Shown here: in pieces, positions 18,715-30,975 of the stretch
Layout: each line of letters starts with the position of its first letter
How positions within the stretch are numbered: the first letter of the stretch is position 1
Source of the DNA: CAWFLT01 sp963816795
GTDB lineage: Bacteria; Acidobacteriota; Vicinamibacteria; Vicinamibacterales; SCN-69-37
Direction: 5' to 3'
DNA length: 64,000 bases
Assembly: GCA_963816795.1 (NCBI GenBank)
Contig: CAWFLT010000017.1
Span: 620,001 to 684,000, forward strand
The notes under the pieces: generated by a model
Seen by the model: the letters and a program-made list of their open reading frames with translations, nothing else
Told to the model about the DNA's origin: nothing
The model's database searches: none
Position numbers and translations under genes: made by a program

Positions 18715-18743
18715 TTGACACCTTGTGAAAGATTTCACATAAT
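18715..18743 (+). promoter_or_regulatory. Sigma-70-type promoter of the LolA-like/RND/beta-barrel operon
   Basis: A perfect -35 box TTGACA at 18715-18720 is followed by a 17-base spacer and the -10 box CATAAT at 18738-18743. Transcription would start near 18750 and leave an untranslated leader of about 80 bases before the ATG at 18831. Confidence 0.82.
18724..18741. promoter_or_regulatory. Operator-like palindrome inside the promoter (Rex-like or CRP/FNR-like site)
   Basis: TTGTGAAAGATTTCACAT contains the exact inverted repeat TGTGAAA-GA-TTTCACA. It matches the Rex operator pattern TTGTGAA-N4-TTCACAA at all but the last base, and equally the CRP core TGTGA-N6-TCACA. It lies between the -35 and -10 boxes, so a bound protein would block RNA polymerase. 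That fits a repressor such as Rex better than a CRP-type activator. Confidence 0.65.
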
Positions 18744-18830
18744 TACGTCAGGTCGTTCCCGGCCCCATTTCTTCGGTAACAGACCTTCACGGTTCCCTTT
18801 CCCAGGGAGCCGGTCGTACAACGCAAGCCG

Positions 18831-19709
18831 ATGTCTCGCCTTGCTACTTACTTCCTAATACTTCTCTTCCTGAACACCGGGGCCGGGAGCGAGCTGTTCT
18901 CTTACACACAAAGAGGCACTTCGTTACCCACGGCGCCGCAAGCGCCGCAGGGAGCGACTCCCGAAGAGCGTGGCCTCTGGCTCGCTCGCCAGGTCGACGA
19001 CCGCGACACCGGGCGAGACAGCCGGATGACGATGCGAATGCGGCTCGTCGACCGGCAGCAGCGCGTTCGCGAGCGGGCGCTCAGCCTGATCGCCTTGCGA
19101 GGCGGGCCGGGCCGTCCGGTCCCGGGCGACCAGACGCTCGTCCGCTTCACCTATCCCAACGACATCAAGGACACCGCGTTCCTCACCTGGGAACAGCCGA
19201 AGGCGGACGCGGAGCGGTTCCTCTATCTGCCGTCGCTCGGCCGCGTGCGACGCATCGCCGGCTCCGAATCCCAGGAGAGCTTCGTCGGCAGCGACTTCAC
19301 CTTCGAGGACATCGGCGGGCGGGAGCTCGACGACTACGCGTACCGGCTCATCGACGCACCCGAGGCCGTCTGGACCGCGCCGGATGGCACCAGGCATCCG
19401 GTCTACACCCTCGAATCGAGGAACCGCGACAGCAGTGCCCGCTTCCCGCGCGTCGTGTCGCTCGTGCGCCAGGACAACTTCGTCGTCGTCCACGCCAAGG
19501 TGCACAACCGGCGCGACGAGGTGCAGAAGACGTTCGACGTCATCCGGCTGGAGCGAGTGGACGGCTACTGGACCAGCATGGAGTTGCGGATGGCGGACGC
19601 GCTTCAGCGGACGCGCACGGATCTCGTCATCGAGAAGGCTGAATACAATGTCGGCCTGAAGCCCGACGACTTCAGCCGGCGCCAACTCGAGCGGAGCGGC
19701 GCGCGGTGA
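18831..19709 (+). CDS. Outer membrane lipoprotein-sorting protein, LolA-like
   Basis: The 292-residue exported protein (leader MSRLATYFLILLFLNTGAGS) belongs to the LolA-like outer-membrane lipoprotein-sorting family, often encoded beside RND exporters. Motifs include TYPNDIKDTAFLTWEQP, RFLYLPSLGRVRRIAGSE and SFVGSDFTFEDIGGRELDDY. It probably carries a lipid or lipid-modified cargo across the periplasm for the downstream RND protein, whose start overlaps its stop by four bases. Confidence 0.85.
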   Translation: MSRLATYFLILLFLNTGAGSELFSYTQRGTSLPTAPQAPQGATPEERGLWLARQVDDRDTGRDSRMTMRMRLVDRQQRVRERALSLIALRGGPGRPVPGDQTLVRFTYPNDIKDTAFLTWEQPKADAERFLYLPSLGRVRRIAGSESQESFVGSDFTFEDIGGRELDDYAYRLIDAPEAVWTAPDGTRHPVYTLESRNRDSSARFPRVVSLVRQDNFVVVHAKVHNRRDEVQKTFDVIRLERVDGYWTSMELRMADALQRTRTDLVIEKAEYNVGLKPDDFSRRQLERSGAR

Positions 19710-22039
19710 GCCGCGCGCTCGCCGAAATCCTCTATCGCTGGCGCCGTGTCCTGTGCGGCGCGATCATCCTCGGCGCGGTCCTGCTGGCGCCGCGCGCCAA
19801 CATCACCAGGATCGACAACGATCTGACCGCGTGGTTCTCGCGGGACGATCCCATCTATCGCGAGTACGAGCGCTTCCAGGACGAGTTCGGCGGCACGCGA
19901 AACCTGATTGTCGCCATCACGGCGCCCTCTCGCGATCGCCTGTTCAGCCGCGAGGCCCTGCAGTTTCTCGACGACGTCACGGCGGAGATTGAGCGCGTCG
20001 ACACGGTCGAGCGTGTCGCCAGCCTGACGTCGGCGACGCTCGTCGACGCCCGGCCCTCCACATCGCCGGACGCCGATTCCGTCCTCGACGTGCGTCCGCT
20101 CATCGACGACCTCGGGTCGAAATCGCCCGCCGAGCTGGCCGACCGCGCCATCGCCGACGAGCTCTTGAAGGGCGATCTCATTTCTGCGGACGGCACCGTC
20201 ACGTCGGTCATCGTCTTCTTCGACGAACGGCGGGTCGACGCCGTCCGCGCCACGGTGCTCGACCGCATTCGCGAGATCGTCACCACCCGGCTGCCGGCGG
20301 ACTTTCGCGTTTACTACAACGGCAGCATCGAGATCAGCGAGACCTACAACCGCATCACGCTCGCCAACCAGACGAAGTACACGCCGCCGATCCTCGCGCT
20401 GACGCTGATCGCCCTGTACGCGATGTTCCGATCGTGGCGGCGGACCCTGCTCACGGCAGGGGCCGTGTTGGTGAGCGTCATCTGGACGCTCGGCCTCTAC
20501 GACCTTCTCGGCTTCAACTACAACGTCCTGAGCAGCATGATCGTGCCGCTCGTCCTCGTGCTGGCGATCGCCGACGACGTTCACATCATTCAGCACTACG
20601 GCGAGGCGCGGCGGAACGGCACGGCCGAGGAGGCGTTCAAGTCGACGGTGACGCACCTGGTGGCGCCGATCTTTGGAGCGAGCGGTACGACGGCGCTGGG
20701 CATGGCCTCGCTCGCCATGAGCAACATCGTCGCGGTGCGGGAGTTCGGGCTCGGATCGGCCATCGGCGTGATGGTCGACTTCGCGATCTCGATCGTGCTC
20801 ATGCCGACGATGCTCGGCTGGCTGCGGCCGGAGGACGCGCCGGCGCCGCAGGAAACCTGGCTGCGGAAGCCGATGCGATGGCTCGCGTCGTTCACGACTC
20901 GCCGTGCCGGCACGGTGGTTGCCGTTTCACTCGCGATCTGTGCGCTGGCGATCGCCGGCCTGTCGCGCCTGCGCGTCGACACCAACCACATCAACTTCTT
21001 CAGCGGGTCGCATCCGCTCAGCCAATCCGCAGAGGTGATCGACAATCGGCTGTCGGGAATCTACACCTTTCAGATCTTTCTCGAAGGTCCAGCCGAGTCG
21101 ATGCGCCGGCCGGACGTGCTGACCCGGATGGAACGGGTCGAGACCGAGCTTCGCGGGTTGCCGTTCGTGCGGAAGGTGACCGGGCTGGCCGACTACGTCA
21201 AGCGTGTGCATCGTGAGATCGGCGAAGCTACGGCCGCCGCGCCGATTCCTGAAGATGCGGCGGTGATTGCCCAGGAGCTCTTTGTCTTCTCCCTCGCGGA
21301 CGCCGGGCGGGCGGAGCTCGACCGCATCGCCGCGAGCGACTTCTCGAAGGCGCAAATCACGGTCAAGCTCGCGTCGATGAGCTCGGACATCGTGTTCACT
21401 CAGATCGACACGGCGCAGCGGCTTGTCGACCAGGCGTTCGGCGGTACCGATATCAAGGCCACCGTGACCGGGTCGGGCCGGCTCTTTGCCACGCTCGACC
21501 ACTATCTCGTCACCTCGCAGATCAGCAGCTTTGCGACCGCCTTCTTTACGGTGTTCGGCGTCATCTTCATCGTCTTCAGATCGTGGCGATTCGGTTTGCT
21601 CGCCATCATTCCGAACCTGTTCCCGGTACTGGCGATTTTCGGCGTGATGGGCTGGCTCGGCATCTCGCTGAATGTCGCCACGGTGATGCTCGCCAGCGTG
21701 GCGCTCGGCGTCGTTGACGACGACACGATTCATTTCATCAGCCGGTATCGTCGTGAGACCGCGGCCGGCCGATCGACCGACGAGGCGATTTCGCTGGCGA
21801 CCGAGCACGAAGGCCGCGCGTCGCTCACGACCGCAGTGATCAACAGCCTCGCCTTCGGCGTGCTCGCGCTCTCGGAGTACAAGCCGACGGCCTGGTTCGG
21901 CAGTCTGCTCGCCGTGACGATGGTCGTCGCGTTTCTCGCTGAGGTCTTCGTCTTGCCGGCGACGATCAAGCTGCTGCCGTCGCTGTTCGGCGCCGACCGC
22001 GTGCACGCGGCGCGACGGCGCGCCGGGGCGGCGGCGTGA
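19706..22039 (+). CDS. RND/MMPL-family transporter
   Basis: The 777-residue membrane protein has two repeats of one membrane segment, a large periplasmic loop and five clustered membrane segments, the RND/MMPL plan. The second-half sequence SLNVATVMLASVALGVVDDD carries acidic residues in a membrane segment, suitable for proton coupling; the first half has VPLVLVLAIADDVHII in the equivalent place. GTG at 19706 overlaps the upstream stop and GTG at 22036 overlaps its own stop, so the three genes are translationally coupled. Cargo is unknown; lipid export is likely from the LolA-like partner. Confidence 0.88.
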   Translation: MSRALAEILYRWRRVLCGAIILGAVLLAPRANITRIDNDLTAWFSRDDPIYREYERFQDEFGGTRNLIVAITAPSRDRLFSREALQFLDDVTAEIERVDTVERVASLTSATLVDARPSTSPDADSVLDVRPLIDDLGSKSPAELADRAIADELLKGDLISADGTVTSVIVFFDERRVDAVRATVLDRIREIVTTRLPADFRVYYNGSIEISETYNRITLANQTKYTPPILALTLIALYAMFRSWRRTLLTAGAVLVSVIWTLGLYDLLGFNYNVLSSMIVPLVLVLAIADDVHIIQHYGEARRNGTAEEAFKSTVTHLVAPIFGASGTTALGMASLAMSNIVAVREFGLGSAIGVMVDFAISIVLMPTMLGWLRPEDAPAPQETWLRKPMRWLASFTTRRAGTVVAVSLAICALAIAGLSRLRVDTNHINFFSGSHPLSQSAEVIDNRLSGIYTFQIFLEGPAESMRRPDVLTRMERVETELRGLPFVRKVTGLADYVKRVHREIGEATAAAPIPEDAAVIAQELFVFSLADAGRAELDRIAASDFSKAQITVKLASMSSDIVFTQIDTAQRLVDQAFGGTDIKATVTGSGRLFATLDHYLVTSQISSFATAFFTVFGVIFIVFRSWRFGLLAIIPNLFPVLAIFGVMGWLGISLNVATVMLASVALGVVDDDTIHFISRYRRETAAGRSTDEAISLATEHEGRASLTTAVINSLAFGVLALSEYKPTAWFGSLLAVTMVVAFLAEVFVLPATIKLLPSLFGADRVHAARRRAGAAA

Positions 22040-23361
22040 CAGCCGCCTGGGTTGCGGCGCTGATTGTTGCGGTATGGGGTCAGACCGGGGTCAAACCGGG
22101 GTCTGACCCCGGTCTGACCCCACTGACCATTGGCGGCGCGATCGCGATCGTCGCCGATGTCTTGCCCCGCGAGGACGCCGCCGAGGCACGGCCGCAGATT
22201 CTCGTCGATCTCACCGGCCGCCGCGGTCAGTGGCTGAGATACCGCGCCGAAGTCCTGGTCGAGGGGCTGGCCGCGCATCGGGACGGTGGCACCGCCACTG
22301 ATTTCGTGGCGCGGCCGCGCGATGCCTGGGTCGAGGTGGGCGGCGCGCACGGCGATCTGCGCGCCGGATACGGACGGCTCGTGTGGGGACGTCTCGACGA
22401 GATTCAGCCGTCCGATGTCATCAACCCGCTCGACACTGCGAAGTTTCTGCTCGATGGACGCAGTGCCGCGCGTCTTCCGGTGACGTTCATTCGCGGCCGC
22501 GTCATGCCGTCGGAGCGGCTGATCTTCGAGGGTGTACTGGTCCCCGTTTTTCGCCGCGGAGCGTTCGACGAGCTGGACGAGCCGACGTCGCCGTTCAACC
22601 TCATCCGCGACGCCGTGCTTCCAGCCGGTGTCGCCTTGTCCCCCGGCATCGACTATCAGACGCCGGCGACGACGTGGTCGAACGTCTCGGGCGGCGGACG
22701 AGTGTTGGCGACAATCGGACGCGTTGACGTCGCCGCCGCGGCGTACCGGGGATTCGACGGTTTCGGCATTGTGCAGTTCGTGCCGGAGCTCTCGCCAGTC
22801 CCGGCGTCTCCGGTTGGGGCGACGCTGGGGGAAGGGCAGGTCGCGCCCACGGTCGTCGGCCGGCTGGTCGAGCAGTTCCCGCGTTTCACGATGATTTCCG
22901 GCGACTTCGAGACCGTCGCCGGCGAATGGGCGATCCGCGGCGAGCTGGCGGCGTTTGTCGAGAAACAGTTTGGCGGCGTCACGCGCCCCGGCGTGGTCGA
23001 TGGCCGCGCGCTCGACGCCGGCATCGGCGTCGACCGCCGCACGGGCGACTATCGCATCTTCGGATCGGTACTGGTTCGGCGCGAATGGTCGGCTGACGAG
23101 CCCGCGCTCGGCGGCACCAATGTCAGCCTCGTCGGCTCGGTGGACCGGACGTTCGACCGCGACCGCTATCTCGCGCGCGCGTTCGCCGTCGTCAATCCAG
23201 GCGACGGGTCCGGATTCCTGCGCGGCCTGCTCGTCTGGACGGCGCGCGACAATCTGGCCGTCGAACTGTCGGCCGGGGCGTTTCTCGGATCGGGCGACGA
23301 CACGATCAGCCGATTCAACGGCCGGGATTTCGTTGTTGGGCGGGTGAAGTACAGTTTTTAG
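22036..23361 (+). CDS. Outer-membrane beta-barrel protein of the RND trio
   Basis: The 441-residue protein has many alternating short strands (AWVEVGGAHGDLRAGYGRLV; RPQILVDLTGRRGQWLRYRA) and ends in an aromatic residue (VGRVKYSF), as outer-membrane barrels do. It resembles the DUF1302-type barrels that accompany LolA-like/RND pairs. A 46-base palindrome lies inside the codons just after the leader peptide, adding residues like GQTGVKPGSDPGLTP between the leader and the mature protein. It is the third gene of the operon. Confidence 0.72.
   Translation: MTAAWVAALIVAVWGQTGVKPGSDPGLTPLTIGGAIAIVADVLPREDAAEARPQILVDLTGRRGQWLRYRAEVLVEGLAAHRDGGTATDFVARPRDAWVEVGGAHGDLRAGYGRLVWGRLDEIQPSDVINPLDTAKFLLDGRSAARLPVTFIRGRVMPSERLIFEGVLVPVFRRGAFDELDEPTSPFNLIRDAVLPAGVALSPGIDYQTPATTWSNVSGGGRVLATIGRVDVAAAAYRGFDGFGIVQFVPELSPVPASPVGATLGEGQVAPTVVGRLVEQFPRFTMISGDFETVAGEWAIRGELAAFVEKQFGGVTRPGVVDGRALDAGIGVDRRTGDYRIFGSVLVRREWSADEPALGGTNVSLVGSVDRTFDRDRYLARAFAVVNPGDGSGFLRGLLVWTARDNLAVELSAGAFLGSGDDTISRFNGRDFVVGRVKYSF
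22076..22121. repeat. GGGGTCAGACC palindrome inside the barrel gene
   Basis: The arm GGGGTCAGACCGGGGTC at 22076-22092 and its exact reverse complement at 22105-22121 are separated by 12 bases. It lies entirely within coding sequence and is read through in frame. The core word ggggtc-gacccc also occurs alone at 41231-41243. Confidence 0.88.
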
Positions 23362-23363
23362 AC

Positions 23364-25010
23364 ATGTTGTTTTTTGTCGCTAACGCCAGCGCTCTTACCG
23401 GCCGCGGCAACAACACGTGGCTGCTCGACGGCGCCGAGCCGGCGCTGATCGACGCCGGACTCGGCGATCGCGCGCATCTCGACGCGATCGCGCGTGCGCT
23501 CGGGGGGCGGCCGCTGGCGCGCGTGCTGGTGACGCACGGGCATCCCGATCACGCGGCCGGCGTTCCGGCGATTCGGGCGCGCTGGCCGTCGTGCGAGGCG
23601 ATGAAGTTTCCGCTGCCGGGGGAGTCGGGCTGGACGCCGCTCGCTGACGGCGACCGCGTGCGCGCGGGCGACACCGAGCTCGTCGTGTTGCACACGCCCG
23701 GGCACGCGCCGGATCACGTCTGTTTCTGGGAGCCCGAGGACCAGGTGCTCTATGCCGGCGACATGGTCGCGATCGGCACGACGATCATGATTCCGGCCGG
23801 CCGCGGTGGAAACCTGCGCGATTATCTGGCGTCGCTCGAACGGCTCGCGGCGTTGTCGCCACTCCGGATCTATCCTGGCCACGGCCCGGTGATCGAGCGG
23901 CCGGTCGAGCTGATCCGCGAGTACATCGAGCACCGGCTGATGCGCGATCGCCAGATCGCGGACTGCCTTGCGGACGGCATTACCGATGTCGATGACATCG
24001 TGCGGCGTATTTATCCAAGCCTCGATCTCGCGCTCCACCCAGCGGCGCGCGCGACCGTCGAGGCACATTTGCACAGTAGGGGGACGGGCCTGTTTTCCAC
24101 AGTTTCGGCGGATTTGGGGACAGGCCTCCCGAAGGACTCCCGGAGTCGTGAACGCGCTGACGACTCCGGGAGTCTTCTGAGGCCTGTCCCCAAATACAAT
24201 GAAACTGTGGAAAACAGGCCCGTCCCCCCTCTGTGCACCGATGTCGGCGACGCGCTCGTCATCGACCTGAGGCCCGCCGAGCAGTTTGCTGTCGGCCACA
24301 TCCCCGGCGCGGTGCACCTCGACCTCTGGGGGCTGAGCCTCATCGACACCAGCGAGGCGCCGCTGCGCGCCTTCATGTGGATGATCGGCCACCTGTTCGC
24401 GCTCCGCGGTGTCAGTCCCACGCGCCCGGTCGTCGTCTACGAGCAGGACTCGGGCATGCGTGCGGCGCGCGCCTACTGGTTCCTCGACTATCTCGGTCAT
24501 CCAGACGCGCGCGTTCTCGACGGCGGCTTCAAGGCGTGGATCGCCGCCGGCCGGCCGGTCACGACCGACGTCACCACGCCGGTGCCGACCGACTGGCATG
24601 GCTCACCCGATCCCGCACGCATCGCGACGTGGCGCGATGTGGCGGACCGGCTCGGCCGGCCCGAAACGGCGATCCTCGATACGCGTAGCGACGCCGAGTA
24701 CTACGCCGAAGCGGTCCGCGCCAAGCGGGGTGGCGCGATTCCTGGCGCGGTCCACCTCGAATGGACGAACAACCTCACGTCCGACGGCCGCTTCAAGACC
24801 GCCGAGGAACTGCGCGCGATGTACAGCGGTGCCGGCATCACGCCCGATCGCGAAGTCGTCACCTATTGCCAGGGCGGCTACCGTGCCGCCCACGCCTACC
24901 TGGCGCTGAAGATCGCGGGATATCCGGACGTGCGCAACTACACCGGGTCCTGGAAGGAATGGGGCGACAGAGAAGACCTGCCCCTCGAACGGACCTCGCG
25001 GCGAGGATAG
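23364..25010 (+). CDS. MBL-fold hydrolase fused in frame to a two-domain sulfurtransferase
   Basis: Residues 1 to about 235 are a metallo-beta-lactamase-fold hydrolase of the LACTB2 type, with THGHPDHAAG, LHTPGHAPDHV, LYAGDMV and YPGHGPVIE metal-site motifs. Residues from about 292 form a tandem rhodanese. The first domain has Glu instead of the catalytic Cys (VVVYEQDSGMRAA); the second has the active-site loop YCQGGYRAAHAYLALK. The two parts are joined by about 56 residues read from a large palindrome at 24070-24237. Each part looks complete, so this is probably two former genes merged by the repeat. The fusion may be real or split by processing. Confidence 0.82.
   Translation: MLFFVANASALTGRGNNTWLLDGAEPALIDAGLGDRAHLDAIARALGGRPLARVLVTHGHPDHAAGVPAIRARWPSCEAMKFPLPGESGWTPLADGDRVRAGDTELVVLHTPGHAPDHVCFWEPEDQVLYAGDMVAIGTTIMIPAGRGGNLRDYLASLERLAALSPLRIYPGHGPVIERPVELIREYIEHRLMRDRQIADCLADGITDVDDIVRRIYPSLDLALHPAARATVEAHLHSRGTGLFSTVSADLGTGLPKDSRSRERADDSGSLLRPVPKYNETVENRPVPPLCTDVGDALVIDLRPAEQFAVGHIPGAVHLDLWGLSLIDTSEAPLRAFMWMIGHLFALRGVSPTRPVVVYEQDSGMRAARAYWFLDYLGHPDARVLDGGFKAWIAAGRPVTTDVTTPVPTDWHGSPDPARIATWRDVADRLGRPETAILDTRSDAEYYAEAVRAKRGGAIPGAVHLEWTNNLTSDGRFKTAEELRAMYSGAGITPDREVVTYCQGGYRAAHAYLALKIAGYPDVRNYTGSWKEWGDREDLPLERTSRRG
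24070..24237. repeat. 168-bp palindromic (MITE-like) element within the MBL/sulfurtransferase gene
   Basis: The outer ends TGCACAG (24070-24076) and CTGTGCA (24231-24237) are complementary. Inside them, 28 bases at 24079-24106 and 24201-24228 are perfect reverse complements, and a further imperfect stem (ggggacaggcctc... and ...gaggcctgtcccc) fills the centre. The length, 168, is divisible by three and all codons are open. No transposase is encoded. Confidence 0.92.
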
Positions 25011-25028
25011 CGGTCCGTTTCCGGCGGG

Positions 25029-25058
25029 TTGGTGGCCTTTTCAGCAAACTGCTAGACT
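25029..25058 (+). promoter_or_regulatory. Possible promoter before the first kinase gene
   Basis: TTGGTG at 25029-25034 and TAGACT at 25053-25058 are separated by 18 bases in the short gap before the kinase at 25128. Both boxes are imperfect, so this is only a candidate. Confidence 0.3.
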
Positions 25059-25127
25059 TCGGTGCTTCCCGCCGAGGGCCTGGCCCCCTTTTCGCGTCAG
25101 CCGCGGCGCGGAGCCTAGCTCCACAGC

Positions 25128-27092
<1,965 letters not shown>

Positions 27093-27098
27093 GCCTCC

Positions 27099-28721
27099 AT
27101 GTTCCTGCTGCGTTACGAAGAACTGGGTATCGAAAAAACGCATTCGCTCAAACCGGGAATGACGATCGTCGGCCGGTTACCGACTTGCGATTTCGTCCTG
27201 AACGATCCGAGCGTCTCGCGGCATCACGCGACCATCCACCTGAGCGACGGCCGCGGCTACGTCCAGGATGCCGGCAGCCGATTCGGCACGCTGCTCAACG
27301 GCGAGCGGCTTCTGCCGACCGAGGACGAGGTGCTCCTCCATCCGGCTGACATTCTCAAACTCGGCGAAGTCGTGCTGACGTTCGAGCAGCGTCTGACCGA
27401 GCACGAAGTGCTCGCCGAGGGCCACGAGATCGCGGAAGGCCCGGGCACGATCATCCAGTCAGTCGCTCCTGTTGTACAGGCGGCGTCTGGCGCCGTCGAA
27501 GTCCATCTGATCAAGTTGCTCGCGGACGTCGGCCGCACCATCGTCAGCAACCAGACGCTGCCCGATGTCCTCAAGCGCGTGGTCGACATCGCCTTCGACG
27601 CGGTGCCGGCGGAACGCGGTGTGCTGATGCTCCGCGACTCGACCGACGAGGCGTTGTCGGCACGCGTACTCCGCCATCGCGACGGATCGATCCCGCCGAA
27701 TCCCACGATCAGCCGGATGATCGTGCGTCGCGTCATGCGCGAGCGCGTCGCCATCCTCGCCGACGATGCGACGGCGGATCCGGGATTGGGCTTCAACGAC
27801 AGCATCCTTCGATTCAACATCAGATCGTTCATGTGCGCGCCGCTGTGGAGCCACGAGGAAGTGGTCGGCGTCCTCTACGTCGACAGTCCGCGCCGCGGCG
27901 CGTTTTCCAGCAAGGATCTCGACACCCTCACTGCGCTCACCAACGCCGCCGCGATCGCGATCGAGCAGGCGCGCCTGTCGTCGCAACTGCTCGAAGAAAC
28001 GAAGCGGCGCGAACGGTTGCAGCGGTACCACTCGCCGGCAGTGGTCAGCCGGATCATCCACGGGCCGAGCGACGACTCGATGCCCGTGGCGCAGGAACGC
28101 GACGTCACCGTCATGTTCTGCGATCTCGTCGGCTTCACGGCGCTGTGCGAGCCGCTCTCGCCGGTCGAGGCTGCGAAGTTACTCAACACGTTCCTGACCC
28201 GCATGACGGACGTGGTGTTCGAGCACGAAGGGACGCTGGACAAGTTCCTCGGCGATGCGCTGCTGACGGTGTTCGGCGCCCCATTCGAGCAGGCCGACCA
28301 CGCGCTGAAGGCGGTCGAAGCGGCGTTGGCGATGAGAAAGGCTCTCGCCGACCTCAACCTGCAGATGAACGTCCCCAAGCTCGAGATGCGCATCGCGATC
28401 AACTCAGGAGTCGCCCTGACGGGTGACATCGGGTCGCCCAAGCGGCGTGAGTTCACGGTGTTGGGGGACGTCGTGAATACGGCCTCACGGATCGAGGACG
28501 AGGTCGCCGGACCTGGCGAGATCGTCATCTCCGGCGCGACCTACGACCGCATCAAGAACCACATCAATCACATCCAGATCCGGCCGCTCGGGGCCCGCAA
28601 CCTTCGGGGCCGGGCCACTCCGCTCGAGGTCTACGCAGTCGAGACGGTTGAGACGTCGGGTGTCGTTCACGTTTCTACTAGAAACGACACCCGGCGTCGT
28701 TTCTGCGACAATGTATCCGTT
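27099..28721 (+). CDS. FHA-GAF-adenylate cyclase (open frame continues into the next kinase)
   Basis: An N-terminal FHA domain (about residues 22-92: VGRLPTCDFVLNDPSVSRHH) should bind phosphothreonine, a GAF domain follows (about 145-290), and then a class III nucleotide cyclase (about 333-515). Cyclase residues seen are metal-binding Asp in MFCDLVGFT and LGDALLTVFG, the adenine-specifying Lys in TLDKFLGD and Asp in FTVLGDVVNTASR, and the transition-state Arg in the same motif, so cAMP is the likely product. The FHA domain next to two kinases suggests control by phosphorylation. No stop occurs before the kinase ATG at 28722, so a fusion product is possible; the end given here is the last base before that ATG. 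Confidence 0.85.
28657..28693. repeat. Palindrome at the cyclase-kinase junction
   Basis: CGGGTGTCGTT at 28657-28667 and AACGACACCCG at 28683-28693 are exact reverse complements; the centre gtttctactagaaac is itself palindromic. A third half-copy (gcgtcgtttc) follows. The sequence is open in the frame that joins the cyclase to the next kinase. Confidence 0.8.
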
Positions 28722-30802
<2,081 letters not shown>

Positions 30803-30819
30803 ATTCAGATCTTCAAACA

Positions 30820-30973
30820 AGATCTTTCAACACGAAGGGCACGAAGGAAAGCGAAGAACACGAAGAATATTTTGGAAAGACCGCTGGTCGAGGGAGCGGA
30901 TTTTCCGAAAAAGTACCTTCGTGCTCTTCGTCTTTTCCTTCGTGTTCTTCGTGCTCTTCGTGTTGAAAGATCT
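30820..30973. repeat. Long palindromic cacgaag-type element, copy 1
   Basis: The ends AGATCTTTCAACACGAAG and CTTCGTGTTGAAAGATCT are exact reverse complements, and the inner arms are made of variants of cacgaag and cttcgtg. Total length is 154 bases. It lies between the convergent second kinase and the haloperoxidase-like gene, ending just before the latter's stop codon. A second copy is at 32366-32514. Confidence 0.9.
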
Positions 30974-30975
30974 GT

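Larger units (their letters stand above)
18514..18830. other. Divergent intergenic region between AsmA-like gene and LolA-like gene
   Basis: This 317-base gap holds no plausible gene. Contents are a partial direct repeat agggcacggagaag (18507-18520 and 18527-18540), an AT-rich island at 18630-18660 with the inverted repeat GATAA-N8-TTATC (18643-18660) and a possible minus-strand -10 element TACAAT (reverse of 18629-18634) for the AsmA-like gene, and the strong plus-strand promoter at 18715-18743 described separately. Confidence 0.6.
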
